From Paracoccaceae bacterium (GTDB lineage: Bacteria; Pseudomonadota; Alphaproteobacteria; Rhodobacterales; Rhodobacteraceae): DNA of 59,966 nucleotides. Each line of letters begins with the position of its first letter. The stretch's first letter is position 1. A program made the position numbers and the translations under genes. Location of the stretch: contig JAHEJA010000041.1 of the NCBI GenBank assembly GCA_024639125.1, forward strand, positions 6,888 through 66,853, in the 5' to 3' direction. A model generated the notes under the pieces. The model had not been told where the DNA came from and ran no database searches. It was given only the letters and a program-made list of their open reading frames with translations. Shown one piece after another: positions 26,088 to 35,741 of the stretch.

Positions 26088-26504
26088 ATGGAATTCTCAA
26101 GACGCGAAACTTTGGCGCTTGGGCTCGGAGCGGCAGCATTAACAATGCTTCCTATGCGAGTGATGGCTGCAGCGGATGACGCGATCGCAGCATTCACAGG
26201 CGGCGCAGACATGAGTGACGCGGGCGTTACTCTTGACGCACCTGAGATTGCAGAAAACGGAAATACAGTCCCTGTGAGCGTATCTGCTCCTGGCGCCGTA
26301 TCTATCTTGGTTCTTGCTGCTGGTAACCCGACACCTGGTGTTGCTCAGTTCAACTTTGGCGAAGCATCGGGCGAACAATCTGCGTCCACACGTATTCGTC
26401 TAGCCGGTACACAAGACGTGATCGCAATCGCGAAAATGGCAGATGGCAGCTTTGCGAAAGCATCAAGCACCGTAAAAGTCACAATCGGCGGCTGCGGCGG
26501 CTAA
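26088..26504 (+). CDS. soxY: Thiosulfate oxidation carrier protein SoxY
   Basis: A 138-residue protein ending in the diagnostic GGCGG, with C136 the cysteine that carries sulfur intermediates on a swinging arm. The N-terminus has a twin-arginine signal (FSRRETLALGLG), so it is probably exported folded with SoxZ. Spacing to soxX is 24 bases and AAGGAGAG precedes the ATG. Confidence 0.96.
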   Translation: MEFSRRETLALGLGAAALTMLPMRVMAAADDAIAAFTGGADMSDAGVTLDAPEIAENGNTVPVSVSAPGAVSILVLAAGNPTPGVAQFNFGEASGEQSASTRIRLAGTQDVIAIAKMADGSFAKASSTVKVTIGGCGG

Positions 26505-26521
26505 GTTAGGAGTTTAGACAA

Positions 26522-26851
26522 ATGGCAGATAACGTAAAACCTCGCGTCAAAGCTCCTAAAAAGGCAGCTGCAGGCGAAATTATCGTTCTTAAAACATTGA
26601 TCAGCCACGCGATGGAATCTGGTCAGCGTAAAGATTCAGACGGTAATAAAATTCCGCGTTCGATCATCAATCGTTTTACATGTGACATCAACGGCAAGAA
26701 TGCAGTCGACGTAACATTGGAAGCGGCGATTTCAACGAACCCGTACTTTGAATTCAGTGCTAAAATCGAAGAAGCAAGCGAATTGAAATTCACTTGGTAC
26801 GATGATGATGGTTCCGTATACGAAGACTCAAAATCAGTGGCTATCGGCTAA
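26522..26851 (+). CDS. soxZ: Thiosulfate oxidation carrier complex protein SoxZ
   Basis: A 109-residue protein with an immunoglobulin-like fold. Signature segments are ISHAMESGQRKDSDGNKIPR and the C-terminal ELKFTWYDDDGSVYEDSKSV. It has no signal peptide and should be co-exported with SoxY through the Tat system. A perfect 12-bp hairpin follows, before soxA. Confidence 0.96.
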   Translation: MADNVKPRVKAPKKAAAGEIIVLKTLISHAMESGQRKDSDGNKIPRSIINRFTCDINGKNAVDVTLEAAISTNPYFEFSAKIEEASELKFTWYDDDGSVYEDSKSVAIG

Positions 26852-26870
26852 AGCCGGCAGCCCAAAGATT

Positions 26871-26900
26871 GGTGGTTTTGACGGCGCAGTCAAAACCACC
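26871..26900 (+). promoter_or_regulatory. Intercistronic hairpin between soxZ and soxA
   Basis: Perfect 12-bp stem GGTGGTTTTGAC / GTCAAAACCACC with a 6-base loop, followed by CTTTA rather than a clear U tract. It could end a fraction of transcripts or protect the 3' end of the soxXYZ message from nucleases. Confidence 0.65.
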
Positions 26901-26918
26901 CTTTAGGGAGGAATTGCG

Positions 26919-27764
26919 ATGAAGATTAAAGCACTTACAGCGATCGCAGCTATCATGTTTGCTGGCTCAGTATATGCAGATGAAAATGCAGAACTGGTCG
27001 TAAACGGCGACTTAGAGATCGTTACAAAAACGGCGGCTCCTGCGCATCTATCTGATGTGATGGACGAAGTTATGTCCGGTTGGCGCTTTCGCTCTGAGGG
27101 AACTCAGGCAATGCAAATGGACGACTTTGACAACCCAGGCATGATCTTTGTGGACCAAGCAATGGACGCATGGAACACAGCCGAAGGAAGCGAAGGCAAA
27201 TCCTGTGCATCCTGTCACGGTGATGCCGAAGACAGCATGGCAGGCGTTCGCGCTGTCTATCCAAAATGGAACGAAGCCGCTGGCGAAGTTCGTACTTTGG
27301 CAATGCAGGTCAATGACTGTCGTGAAAACAAAATGGGTGCAGAGAAATATGGCTACACAAGCGACCAAATGGCCGCAATGGAAGCTATGCTATCTGTTCA
27401 GTCCCGTGGACTACCTGTGAATGTTGCGATCGACGGCCCTGCGGCTGCGACATGGGAACAAGGCAAAGAGCTGTATTACACACGCACTGGCCAACTTGAT
27501 CTTTCTTGTGCAAGCTGCCACGAGGATAACTATGGTAACATGATCCGTGCGGACCACTTGTCCCAAGGTCAGATCAATGGTTTCCCAGCATACCGTTTGA
27601 AAAACGCAAAATTGAACACAGTTCATGCGCGTTTCAAAGGCTGTGTACGTGATACTCGTGCTGAAACATTCAAGCCAGGCGGCGCAGAATTTGTTGCGCT
27701 TGAGCTATATGTTGCATCACGCGGCAATGGACTTTCCGTCGAAGGCCCATCTGTACGTAACTAA
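26919..27764 (+). CDS. soxA: Diheme sulfur-oxidising cytochrome SoxA
   Basis: A 281-residue periplasmic cytochrome with a signal peptide (cut after VYA, residue 20). It keeps both heme sites, C96-ASC-H100 and C197-ASC-H201, so it is the diheme form rather than the monoheme type of green sulfur bacteria. C242 in RFKGCVRD is the expected active-site cysteine ligand. With SoxX it couples thiosulfate to SoxY. TAGGGAGGA precedes the start. A terminator-like hairpin lies just downstream. Confidence 0.95.
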   Translation: MKIKALTAIAAIMFAGSVYADENAELVVNGDLEIVTKTAAPAHLSDVMDEVMSGWRFRSEGTQAMQMDDFDNPGMIFVDQAMDAWNTAEGSEGKSCASCHGDAEDSMAGVRAVYPKWNEAAGEVRTLAMQVNDCRENKMGAEKYGYTSDQMAAMEAMLSVQSRGLPVNVAIDGPAAATWEQGKELYYTRTGQLDLSCASCHEDNYGNMIRADHLSQGQINGFPAYRLKNAKLNTVHARFKGCVRDTRAETFKPGGAEFVALELYVASRGNGLSVEGPSVRN

Positions 27765-27771
27765 TCACTAT

Positions 27772-27804
27772 GCCCTCGCATCTTTTGGATGCGGGGGTGT
27801 TTTC
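27772..27804 (+). terminator. Terminator-like hairpin between soxA and soxB
   Basis: About a 10-bp stem (CCCTCGCATC / GATGCGGGGG, one G-U pair) with a 5-base loop, followed by TGTTTTCG. Since soxBCD must still be expressed, it probably lowers rather than abolishes downstream transcription, or soxB has its own promoter. Confidence 0.65.
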
Positions 27805-27856
27805 GTTCTAACCCATTCAAATATGCGCATATGTAGCGCAGGTAGGAATAAATAGC

Positions 27857-29554
27857 ATGATCTCCCGTCGTGATTTTCTTCAAGTAAGTATGGCAGCCTC
27901 TGCGCTGTATGGTGCGTCTGGTTTTGGTAATTGGGGTCGTTTGGCGGCACAGCAAAAGCTGACCCAAGATGAATTACTTCAGTTTGATACCTTTGGTAAT
28001 GTCTCGCTCATTCACATCACAGACATCCATGCGCAGCTAAAGCCGATTTATTTTCGCGAGCCGGAAATCAATTTGGGTGTTGGCGATGCGCGTGGCCAAG
28101 TTCCGCATGTGACAGGTGCCGATTTCCGCAAGCTTTACGGTGTGAATGATGGATCTGCTTCGCAATACGCATTGACCTACAACGACTTTACGTCTTTGGC
28201 GCAAACATATGGTCGTGTCGGTGGTTTGGATCGCGTGGCAACAGTTATCAATGCCATTCGCGCGGATCGCCCTGATGCAATTCTTTTGGATGGCGGTGAT
28301 ACGTGGCATGGGTCTTACACTTGCTACAAGACCGAAGGCCAAGACATGGTTAACGTCATGAACGCGTTGAACCCGGATGCGATGACTTTCCATTGGGAAT
28401 TTACCTTGGGGTCCGAGCGGGTTCAAGAAATCGTTGAAAACCTGCCCTTCGCAGCTTTGGGTCAAAACATTTTTGACGCCGAGTGGGACGAGCCAACCGA
28501 ACTCTTTCCTCCCTATAAAATGTTCGAGCGGGGCGGTTCCAAGATCGCGGTGATTGGTCAGGCCTTTCCGTATATGCCGATTGCGAACCCGGGTTGGATG
28601 TTCCCTGAATATAGCTTTGGTATTCGCGATGAGCGGATGCAAGAAATGGTGGACGAAGTCCGTGCGTTGGGCGCAGAAGTCGTTGTTGTTCTTTCGCACA
28701 ATGGTTTTGATGTTGATAAAAAAATGGCCGGAAAAGTGACTGGCATTGACGTTATCTTGTCTGGACACACACATGACGCGCTTCCTGAGCCTGTTTTGGT
28801 GGGGGAAACGATTATTGTTGCCTCTGGTTCAAACGGTAAATTTGTCAGCCGCGTTGATTTGGATGTGCGTGATGGCCGGATGATGGGCTTTAAGCACAAG
28901 CTAATCCCAATTTTCTCGGATGTTATCGAACCGGATGCCCAAGTCGCCGCGCTCATTGACGAACAACGTGCGCCTTACCTCAGCGAATTGACCGAAGTGA
29001 TCGGTAAATCAGATAGCCTCTTGTATCGCCGTGGTAACTTTAACGGAACCTGGGATGATTTGATTTGTGATGCGTTGATCCAAGAACGGGATGCAGACAT
29101 TTCCATGTCACCTGGTGTGCGTTGGGGACCATCCATTTTGCCCGGTCAGGATATCACACGTGAAGACATCTTTAACGTCACATCCATGTCCTATGGCAAG
29201 GCGTATCGTTCTGAAATGACGGGTGAATTCATCCACGTCATCATGGAAGACGTCGCAGACAATCTCTTTAACACTGACCCATATTATCAACAGGGCGGTG
29301 ACATGGTTCGTGTGGGCGGTATGGGCTACCGTATCGACATCACGAAACCCCAAGGCAGCCGGATCAGCGAAATGACTTTGTTGAAGACTGGCGAATTGAT
29401 TGATCCAGCCAAGACATATGTCGTCGCCGGTTGGGCATCTGTAAATGAAGGCACCGAGGGCCCTCAAATCTGGGATGTGGTCGAAAGCCATATCCGCAAA
29501 CAGGGCACAGTTTCGGTTGCGCCTAACAATTCAGTCACAGTTGTCGGCGCATAA
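27857..29554 (+). CDS. soxB: Thiosulfohydrolase SoxB
   Basis: A 565-residue dimanganese enzyme of the 5'-nucleotidase/metallophosphatase superfamily. It hydrolyses sulfate from the SoxY-bound thiosulfonate. A Tat signal opens the protein (ISRRDFLQVSM). Metal and catalytic motifs are TDIHAQLKP, LLDGGDTWHGS, LSHNGFDVD and SGHTHDALPEP. The C-terminal domain carries the 5'-nucleotidase-type nucleoside region. This is the marker gene of the Sox pathway and is intact here. Confidence 0.96.
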   Translation: MISRRDFLQVSMAASALYGASGFGNWGRLAAQQKLTQDELLQFDTFGNVSLIHITDIHAQLKPIYFREPEINLGVGDARGQVPHVTGADFRKLYGVNDGSASQYALTYNDFTSLAQTYGRVGGLDRVATVINAIRADRPDAILLDGGDTWHGSYTCYKTEGQDMVNVMNALNPDAMTFHWEFTLGSERVQEIVENLPFAALGQNIFDAEWDEPTELFPPYKMFERGGSKIAVIGQAFPYMPIANPGWMFPEYSFGIRDERMQEMVDEVRALGAEVVVVLSHNGFDVDKKMAGKVTGIDVILSGHTHDALPEPVLVGETIIVASGSNGKFVSRVDLDVRDGRMMGFKHKLIPIFSDVIEPDAQVAALIDEQRAPYLSELTEVIGKSDSLLYRRGNFNGTWDDLICDALIQERDADISMSPGVRWGPSILPGQDITREDIFNVTSMSYGKAYRSEMTGEFIHVIMEDVADNLFNTDPYYQQGGDMVRVGGMGYRIDITKPQGSRISEMTLLKTGELIDPAKTYVVAGWASVNEGTEGPQIWDVVESHIRKQGTVSVAPNNSVTVVGA

Positions 29555-29596
29555 GCGTTGGCAGCAAAATCCAATTTCAATAGGAGCGAACAGACA

Positions 29597-30877
29597 ATGA
29601 CAGTCAGCTTCAAAGACAAAGGGGCATCTCGTCGCCAGTTCTTGACTGGTGCCGCTGCTGCTGGTGTCGGTACGGTTGCCGCAACGGTTGCCAAAGCCGC
29701 AGGTGATCCACTGATCACGCAAAAACAAGAATGGGCGCAAGCGACCGGGGATGGCGTTGATGCCTCTCCTTATGGTTTGCCAATTCAATTCGAAGGCGAT
29801 GTTATTCGCCGCAATGTTGAATGGTTGACGGCTGACACAATCAGTTCGATCAATTTTACGCCAATTCACGCATTGGACGGGACGATCACACCACAAGGCT
29901 GTGCGTTTGAACGTCACCACTCTGGTGCGATTGAGCTGCGCAAAGAAGATTATCGTCTGATGATCAATGGTTTGGTCGATACGCCTTTGGTGTTCACTTA
30001 CGAAGACCTTGAGCGTTTCCCACGTGAAAACCACGTGTATTTCTGCGAATGCGCGGCAAACACGGGTATGGAATGGGCCGGGGCTCAGTTAAATGGCGCT
30101 CAGTTCACACATGGTATGATCCACAACATGGAATATACAGGTGTTTCCTTGCGCACGTTATTGAACGAAGCGGGCCTTGGTGCTGCGGGTGACCTAAAAG
30201 ACAAATGGGTTTACGTCGAAGGGGCCGATGCGTCGTCGAATGGCCGTTCAATTCCAATGGAAAAAGCGCTGGATGATGTGTTGGTTGCCTTCAAAGCAAA
30301 CGGCGAAGCATTGCGCAAAGAACATGGGTATCCCGTGCGTTTGTGTGTTCCCGGTTGGGAAGGCAACATGTGGGTCAAATGGTTGCGTCGCATCGAAGTC
30401 ACAGCGCAAGCAATCGAAAGCCGCGAAGAAACGTCGAAATATACCGACACGTTAGAAGACGGCACATCCCGCAAATGGACATGGGTCATGGATGCCAAAT
30501 CTGTGGTCACAAGCCCAAGCCCTCAGGCGCCGATCAAACATGGCAAGGGGCCATTGGTCATCACAGGTCTCGCATGGTCTGGTCGCGGTGCGATCACTGG
30601 CGTGGACGTGACCATTGACGGTGGCAAAACATGGCAAAAAGCCCGCCTTGCAAAACCGGGCGAGAAAATGGCGATGGCACGTTTCTATCTCGATATTGAT
30701 TGGAACGGCGAAGAAATGTTCCTTCAAAGCCGTGCACATGACGAAACTGGATATGTTCAACCGACCAAAACGCAACTTCGCGACGTGCGCGGTTTGAATT
30801 CTATCTATCATAACAACTGTATCCAAACTTGGTGGGTCAAACCAAACGGGGAGGCCGAAAATGTCGAAATCTCTTAA
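29597..30877 (+). CDS. soxC: Sulfur dehydrogenase molybdenum subunit SoxC
   Basis: A 426-residue sulfite-oxidase-family molybdoprotein with a Tat signal (ASRRQFLTGAAAAG). The molybdopterin pocket holds the FCECAAN motif near residues 149-155. The C-terminal dimerisation domain includes GVDVTIDGGKTW. SoxCD oxidises the outer sulfane sulfur on SoxY by six electrons, so this organism should convert thiosulfate fully to sulfate without storing sulfur globules. AGGAG lies 10-14 bases before the ATG at 29597; the longer frame to 29558 has no signal-like start. It overlaps soxD by 17 bases. Confidence 0.95.
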   Translation: MTVSFKDKGASRRQFLTGAAAAGVGTVAATVAKAAGDPLITQKQEWAQATGDGVDASPYGLPIQFEGDVIRRNVEWLTADTISSINFTPIHALDGTITPQGCAFERHHSGAIELRKEDYRLMINGLVDTPLVFTYEDLERFPRENHVYFCECAANTGMEWAGAQLNGAQFTHGMIHNMEYTGVSLRTLLNEAGLGAAGDLKDKWVYVEGADASSNGRSIPMEKALDDVLVAFKANGEALRKEHGYPVRLCVPGWEGNMWVKWLRRIEVTAQAIESREETSKYTDTLEDGTSRKWTWVMDAKSVVTSPSPQAPIKHGKGPLVITGLAWSGRGAITGVDVTIDGGKTWQKARLAKPGEKMAMARFYLDIDWNGEEMFLQSRAHDETGYVQPTKTQLRDVRGLNSIYHNNCIQTWWVKPNGEAENVEIS

Positions 30878-31931
30878 TCTATTGATGGGTGCTGCCGCTG
30901 GCGCATTGGTTCTAACATCTGCGATTGCAGCACAAGCCGAGGGCAAACTTGGCCTAGGTCGCGTTGCATTAGAAGATGAAATTGCAGCTTGGAATGTGGA
31001 TGTCAGCCCCGACGGAACAGGTCTTCCTGAAGGAGAGGGGTCTGTTCTTGATGGCGAAGAAATATTTTCTGAAAACTGTGCAAGCTGTCACGGTGAATTC
31101 GCCGAAGGTGTTGATAATTGGCCAAAATTAGCAGGCGGGATGGACACATTGGATCGTGAAGATCCATTGAAAACGGTTGGGTCATATTGGCCACATCTGT
31201 CCACAGCTTGGGACTATGTGAACCGTTCTATGCCATTTGGAAACGCGCAAAGCCTTGAACCAAATGACGTCTACGCAATGGTGGCCTATATTCTTTACTC
31301 TAACGATTTGGTTGACGATGATTTTGTCTTGTCCAAGGCCAATTTTCTGGATGTAGAGATGCCGAACGCAGGCGGGTTTATCATCGACGATCGTGCGACC
31401 ACAGAATACCCTGCATTCAGCCAACCCGCATGTTATGAAAACTGCAAAGAGTCAGTGGAAATTACAATGCGCGCCCTCGTGCTTGATGTGACCCCTGATC
31501 ATGGTGGCGACGATAATGCCGCTGCGGAACCAATGGTCGAAGCAGAGGCCGTTGAAGTGGTCGAAGCCGCACCTGAAGTAGCAGAAGAACCAGCTGTCGC
31601 AGCACTTGATCCCGAATTGGTTGCCGCAGGTGAGAAAGCTTTCAAAAAATGTAAAGCTTGTCACCAAGTTGGTGAAGGGGCGAAAAACAAATCAGGTCCG
31701 CAGCTGAACAACATCGTTGGTCGCACATTGGGCGCCGAAGACGGGTTCAGTTATTCCAAAAACCTAGCGGCGATGGGCGAAGATGGACAAGTATGGGACG
31801 AGGCTGCTTTGGCCGCATTCCTTGCAAAGCCAAAAGAGTACATCAAAGGCACCAAGATGTCGTTTTCTGGGTTCAAGAAGCAAAAAGATATCGATGCAAC
31901 AATCGAATATCTAAAGTCTTTTTCCCAGTAA
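30861..31931 (+). CDS. soxD: Sulfur dehydrogenase diheme cytochrome subunit SoxD
   Basis: A 356-residue periplasmic cytochrome with signal peptide (cut near AAQAE). Two heme sites occur: C73-ASC-H77 and C264-KAC-H268. They are joined by an Ala/Glu/Val-rich linker (about residues 215-255). The C-terminal domain resembles soluble cytochrome c (GPQLNNIVGRTLGAEDGFSYS). It takes electrons from SoxC. It is the last gene of the unit and is followed by a terminator; soxEF and further sox genes are absent. Confidence 0.95.
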   Translation: MSKSLNLLMGAAAGALVLTSAIAAQAEGKLGLGRVALEDEIAAWNVDVSPDGTGLPEGEGSVLDGEEIFSENCASCHGEFAEGVDNWPKLAGGMDTLDREDPLKTVGSYWPHLSTAWDYVNRSMPFGNAQSLEPNDVYAMVAYILYSNDLVDDDFVLSKANFLDVEMPNAGGFIIDDRATTEYPAFSQPACYENCKESVEITMRALVLDVTPDHGGDDNAAAEPMVEAEAVEVVEAAPEVAEEPAVAALDPELVAAGEKAFKKCKACHQVGEGAKNKSGPQLNNIVGRTLGAEDGFSYSKNLAAMGEDGQVWDEAALAAFLAKPKEYIKGTKMSFSGFKKQKDIDATIEYLKSFSQ

Positions 31932-31947
31932 AATAAGTGAAATTTAG

Positions 31948-31979
31948 AAAGCCAGCCTTGGAAACAGGGCTGGCTTTTT
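31948..31979 (+). terminator. Rho-independent terminator of the sox operon
   Basis: Ten-bp stem AAAGCCAGCC / GGCTGGCTTT with a 10-base loop and a TTTTT run overlapping the stem end, 16 bases after the soxD stop. Confidence 0.9.
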
Positions 31980-31994
31980 GCATGTCAAAAGGGT

Positions 31995-33023
31995 CTAATC
32001 GTTGGGGTTTGTGGACCAACCTTTTCGAAATGTGTTCGGGGACACCCCGTATTTTGACCTAAATTGCCGCGCCAAATGAGAGGTCGAATTGAACCCTGTT
32101 GCAATGGCGATTTGTGTGATGGTCATGTCTGTTTCATTCAACAGCGCATGCACACGTTCCAATCTAAGGCTGTAATAGAATTGGGTCGGGGATTGGCCTG
32201 TATATTTCTTGAATAATCGTTCCAATTGGCGACGCGAAATATCCAAAACTTTGCACAATTCTAACAAAGCAAGCGGGTCCTCTACGGTTTCCGTCATCAC
32301 TTGAATAGCATGTATAAGGCGTTGATTTCGCGACCCAATTGCCACTGATAATGATGATTTTTGCGGTGCTTTACGGTCACTTGTGCGTTTGTGAATGCAC
32401 ATATCTGCAACGACCAAAGCAATTTCGCGTCCATGATCGTTTTCGATAATGTCCAACATCATATCCGTCGCAGCACTGCCCCCCCCACAGGTGATCAAAC
32501 GGCCATCAATTTCATATAAGTTTCGCGTCGGTAAAAGGTCGGGGAAATTTTCCGAAAAGCTTGGGTGGTTTTCCCAGTGTAGCGTGAAGGATCGGGATCC
32601 AACGACGCCGGCTTGGGCCAGGGAAAAGGCTCCTGTACAGATGCCACCCAATGTTGTCCCTTGGCGGCTGTGTCTGCGCAGCCAGTTCAAAACCACAGGT
32701 GTGGTTGCGCTCATGGGTTCGACGCCCGAGCACACAAAGGCGGTGGCGTTTTTATCGATGGGTTCTAGCGCCATGTCGGGCGTTATTTTCACGCCGTTGG
32801 AACAAACGATTGGGGCGCCATCTGCGGTCATGGTGTACCAGCGGTATAGCTCTTGTTTGGTCAGCTGGTTGGCAATGCGCAAAGGTTCCACAGCCGCACT
32901 AAAGGCAAGCATGGTCAATTTCGGTTGCAAGATAAAATAGAAATCCCGTCGCCCGATTTTGGGGCTAAGGCTAAGGCTTGCGGCCCCTTTTTGAATGAAC
33001 CTGTCTTTATCCACGCTGTTCAC
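31995..33023 (-). CDS. GlxA-family transcriptional regulator (DJ-1/PfpI domain plus AraC helix-turn-helix)
   Basis: A 342-residue regulator. Residues about 25-200 form a DJ-1/PfpI-like amidotransferase fold with the nucleophile-elbow cysteine in GGICTGAFSLAQAG. Residues about 230-335 form a double AraC helix-turn-helix (RRQLERLFKKYTGQSP; IAIATGFNSTSHLARQFRSKYG). The family regulates carnitine, glycine-betaine and arginine catabolism. I use the GTG at 33023 (AGGA 9 bases upstream). It stands alone between sox and clpP; the target is unknown, though sarcosine oxidase genes in this same window would suit such a regulator. Confidence 0.82.
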   Translation of the reverse strand: MNSVDKDRFIQKGAASLSLSPKIGRRDFYFILQPKLTMLAFSAAVEPLRIANQLTKQELYRWYTMTADGAPIVCSNGVKITPDMALEPIDKNATAFVCSGVEPMSATTPVVLNWLRRHSRQGTTLGGICTGAFSLAQAGVVGSRSFTLHWENHPSFSENFPDLLPTRNLYEIDGRLITCGGGSAATDMMLDIIENDHGREIALVVADMCIHKRTSDRKAPQKSSLSVAIGSRNQRLIHAIQVMTETVEDPLALLELCKVLDISRRQLERLFKKYTGQSPTQFYYSLRLERVHALLNETDMTITQIAIATGFNSTSHLARQFRSKYGVSPNTFRKGWSTNPND

Positions 33024-33230
33024 CTAAAATTATCCTGCTCGCCGCATAGGGCAGATTGCGCCCAAATAAAATGTCAAAATGCCACTATTCCGGCGTTTCA
33101 GGCTCATTTTAACGAAATATTAATTGGAACCCAACACTGCATTTTTTGCGTCGGCTCTTGCAGCTACTGACTTGCGATACTAAGACTCTATATAACATAT
33201 GTAATCTATATTTAAAGAAAGCAGGGCACT

Positions 33231-33866
33231 ATGAAAGATCCAGTAGACTTTTACATGAATTCGCTTGTTCCAATGGTTGTTGAGCAAACAAGCCGCGGTG
33301 AACGTGCCTATGATATTTTCTCGCGTTTGCTCAAGGAACGTATCATTTTCTTGAATGGTCCTGTGCATGACGGCATGTCGTCTTTGATCGTGGCCCAGCT
33401 TTTGCATCTAGAAGCTGAGAACCCGTCCAAGGAAATCAGCATGTATATCAATAGCCCAGGCGGTGTTGTGACGTCAGGTTTGTCAATTTATGACACAATG
33501 CAATATATCAAACCAAAAGTTTCCACTTTGGTGATCGGTCAAGCGGCGTCTATGGGGTCATTGTTGTTGACTGCCGGCGAAAAAGGCATGCGTTTCTCGC
33601 TTCCTAATAGCCGCGTTATGGTGCACCAGCCCTCTGGCGGTTATCAGGGTCAAGCAACCGATATCATGATCCACGCAGAAGAAACACTCAAGCTCAAGCG
33701 TCGTTTGAATGAAATTTACGTCACGCATACGGGCCAAGACCTTAAGACTGTCGAATCTGCTCTTGAGCGCGATAACTTTATGTCTCCTCAGGATGCAAAA
33801 GAATGGGGTTTGATTGACGAAATCGTGACAAACCGCAGCAAAGATGATGATTCTGACGCAAAATAA
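33231..33866 (+). CDS. clpP: ATP-dependent Clp protease proteolytic subunit
   Basis: A 211-residue serine protease. Catalytic serine in [11 protein letters not shown], histidine in [11 protein letters not shown]; the aspartate lies in the C-terminal third (near [11 protein letters not shown]). It forms a tetradecameric chamber with ClpX, encoded 127 bases downstream behind a terminator hairpin. Length matches the family. Confidence 0.97.
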   Translation: MKDPVDFYMNSLVPMVVEQTSRGERAYDIFSRLLKERIIFLNGPVHDGMSSLIVAQLLHLEAENPSKEISMYINSPGGVVTSGLSIYDTMQYIKPKVSTLVIGQAASMGSLLLTAGEKGMRFSLPNSRVMVHQPSGGYQGQATDIMIHAEETLKLKRRLNEIYVTHTGQDLKTVESALERDNFMSPQDAKEWGLIDEIVTNRSKDDDSDAK

Positions 33867-33873
33867 AATCGGA

Positions 33874-33908
33874 TACGGCATCTTTTGAGGTGCCGTAATT
33901 TGTTTTTT
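33874..33908 (+). terminator. Terminator between clpP and clpX
   Basis: Nine-bp stem TACGGCATC / GGTGCCGTA (one G-U pair), loop TTTTGA, then ATTTGTTTTTT. It suggests clpX has at least one promoter of its own in the following 85 bases. Confidence 0.85.
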
Positions 33909-33993
33909 GGGATTGTACACCCTTTGGGCCTGTCCTAAGCTTATGACGTAATTGGTTTGGATTTGTCGCAACCCCGAACCCGAAAGGTAGACT

Positions 33994-35262
33994 ATGGCTA
34001 ACAACTCTGGCGGAGAAAGCAAAAGCACACTGTACTGTAGCTTTTGTGGCAAGAGCCAACATGAAGTTCGCAAATTGATCGCAGGACCAACAGTGTTCAT
34101 TTGCGATGAATGTGTTGAGCTATGTATGGATATCATCCGCGAAGAAACCAAGAGTGCTGGTTTGAAATCATCCGAAGGTGTGCCAACGCCACGCGAAATT
34201 TGCGGTGTTCTAGATGACTATGTTATTGGTCAATCTGTCGCTAAGCGGGTTCTTTCGGTTGCGGTGCACAATCACTACAAACGTTTGAACCACTCAGCCA
34301 ATAGCGGTGAAATCGAACTGTCTAAATCCAACATCCTTTTGATTGGGCCAACGGGTTGCGGTAAAACGCTTTTGGCTCAGACGCTTGCGCGTATTTTGGA
34401 TGTTCCCTTTACCATGGCCGATGCGACAACGCTTACCGAAGCGGGCTATGTGGGCGAAGACGTAGAAAATATCATTCTCAAGCTGCTTCAGGCATCAGAA
34501 TATAATGTGGAGCGGGCGCAGCGCGGGATCGTTTATATTGACGAAGTTGATAAGATCACCCGTAAATCCGAAAACCCATCCATCACGCGGGACGTTTCTG
34601 GCGAAGGTGTGCAGCAAGCATTGCTGAAATTGATGGAAGGCACAGTTGCCTCTGTTCCACCACAAGGTGGGCGCAAGCATCCGCAACAAGAATTCTTGCA
34701 AGTGGACACAACGAACATCTTGTTCATCTGTGGCGGTGCTTTTTCAGGCCTAGATCGCATCATTGCACAGCGTGGCAAAGGCTCTGCTATGGGTTTTGGT
34801 GCTGATGTGCGTGACAAAGATGCCCGTGGCGTTGGCGAAATCTTCAAGGATCTTGAACCCGAAGATTTGCTAAAGTTCGGCTTGATCCCGGAATTTGTTG
34901 GGCGTTTGCCTGTTTTGGCGACGCTCGAAGATCTGGATGAAGACGCGCTTGTCACGATCCTGACACAGCCGAAAAACGCATTGGTCAAGCAATACCAACG
35001 TTTGTTTGAACTAGAAGACACCAAGCTTAGCTTTACCGACGAAGCACTAAGCGCGATCGCAAAGCGTGCGATTGAACGTAAAACAGGTGCGCGTGGATTG
35101 CGCTCGATCCTAGAAGACATCTTGCTGGACACGATGTTTGACCTTCCTGGTCAGGATGATGTCGTCGAAGTTGTCGTAAATGACGAAGCCGTGACATCCG
35201 ATGTTCAACCTTTGTTGATTTATGTTGACCAACAGCAAGACAAGCCAGCATCAGCATCCTAA
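33994..35262 (+). CDS. clpX: ATP-dependent Clp protease ATP-binding subunit ClpX
   Basis: A 422-residue AAA+ unfoldase. The N-terminal zinc finger is [18 protein letters not shown] followed by ICDEC. Walker A is GPTGCGKT, Walker B is VYIDEVDKI, and the GYVGEDVEN and [10 protein letters not shown] (sensor-2) segments are present. It feeds substrates such as cell-cycle regulators to ClpP. The start follows GAAAGGTAG. Confidence 0.97.
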   Translation: MANNSGGESKSTLYCSFCGKSQHEVRKLIAGPTVFICDECVELCMDIIREETKSAGLKSSEGVPTPREICGVLDDYVIGQSVAKRVLSVAVHNHYKRLNHSANSGEIELSKSNILLIGPTGCGKTLLAQTLARILDVPFTMADATTLTEAGYVGEDVENIILKLLQASEYNVERAQRGIVYIDEVDKITRKSENPSITRDVSGEGVQQALLKLMEGTVASVPPQGGRKHPQQEFLQVDTTNILFICGGAFSGLDRIIAQRGKGSAMGFGADVRDKDARGVGEIFKDLEPEDLLKFGLIPEFVGRLPVLATLEDLDEDALVTILTQPKNALVKQYQRLFELEDTKLSFTDEALSAIAKRAIERKTGARGLRSILEDILLDTMFDLPGQDDVVEVVVNDEAVTSDVQPLLIYVDQQQDKPASAS

Positions 35263-35339
35263 GGGGTGCTGATTGAATTTGGCCTAGACCTTGGCGTGGT
35301 TCTGAGTCATACAATCCACAAAGTTAAGCGGAGAGTCCT

Positions 35340-35723
35340 ATGGGAATCCTAAACACATTGCTACGTGCTGCGACTTGGTGGAACGGCCAAACTTTGAACA
35401 CTCAGCTATTTACGTGGCGCAAGGGCGTCAAAGTTGGCGAAGATAACGAAGGCAACATTTATTACCGCACACGCGATGATAAACGTCGTTGGGTTATCTA
35501 CAACGGTGAAGCAGAAGCAACGCGCGTATCTGCAGATTGGCATGGCTGGTTGCATTTCACATGGGATCACCCGCCAACGGACAAACCTTTGGTTCACAAA
35601 GCATGGGAAAAACCGCATCAGGAAAACTTGACCGGTTCTGCCTTGGCTTATGCGCCCGCAGGGTCCTTGCGGCGCGCGGTGCCAGCATCTCGTCAAGATT
35701 ACGAGGCGTGGTCTCCGGAATAA
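35340..35723 (+). CDS. NDUFA12-family NADH:ubiquinone oxidoreductase accessory subunit
   Basis: A 127-residue protein of the NDUFA12/B17.2 family, a complex I accessory subunit shared by alphaproteobacteria and mitochondria. Recognisable segments are [21 protein letters not shown] and [18 protein letters not shown]. No signal peptide. It is first in a run NDUFA12-mlaD-DUF2155 (18-base gap, then 4-base overlap) that recurs in Rhodobacterales. Confidence 0.9.
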   Translation: MGILNTLLRAATWWNGQTLNTQLFTWRKGVKVGEDNEGNIYYRTRDDKRRWVIYNGEAEATRVSADWHGWLHFTWDHPPTDKPLVHKAWEKPHQENLTGSALAYAPAGSLRRAVPASRQDYEAWSPE

Positions 35724-35741
35724 GCATAGGGATGCGGTGCA

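Noticed and set aside
28037-28774. 245-residue open frame antisense to thiosulfate soxB
   Set aside because: Same shadow effect; no family features, no start signals, and the sense gene is intact and conserved throughout.
33024-33230. Heat-shock promoter for clpP
   Set aside because: No CTTGAA with a CCCCAT-type -10 at the proper distance; only weak sigma-70-like boxes such as TATATA near 33188.
34533-35132. 199-residue serine/arginine-rich frame antisense to clpX
   Set aside because: Serine-rich antisense frames are a codon-usage artefact; clpX is complete on the other strand.
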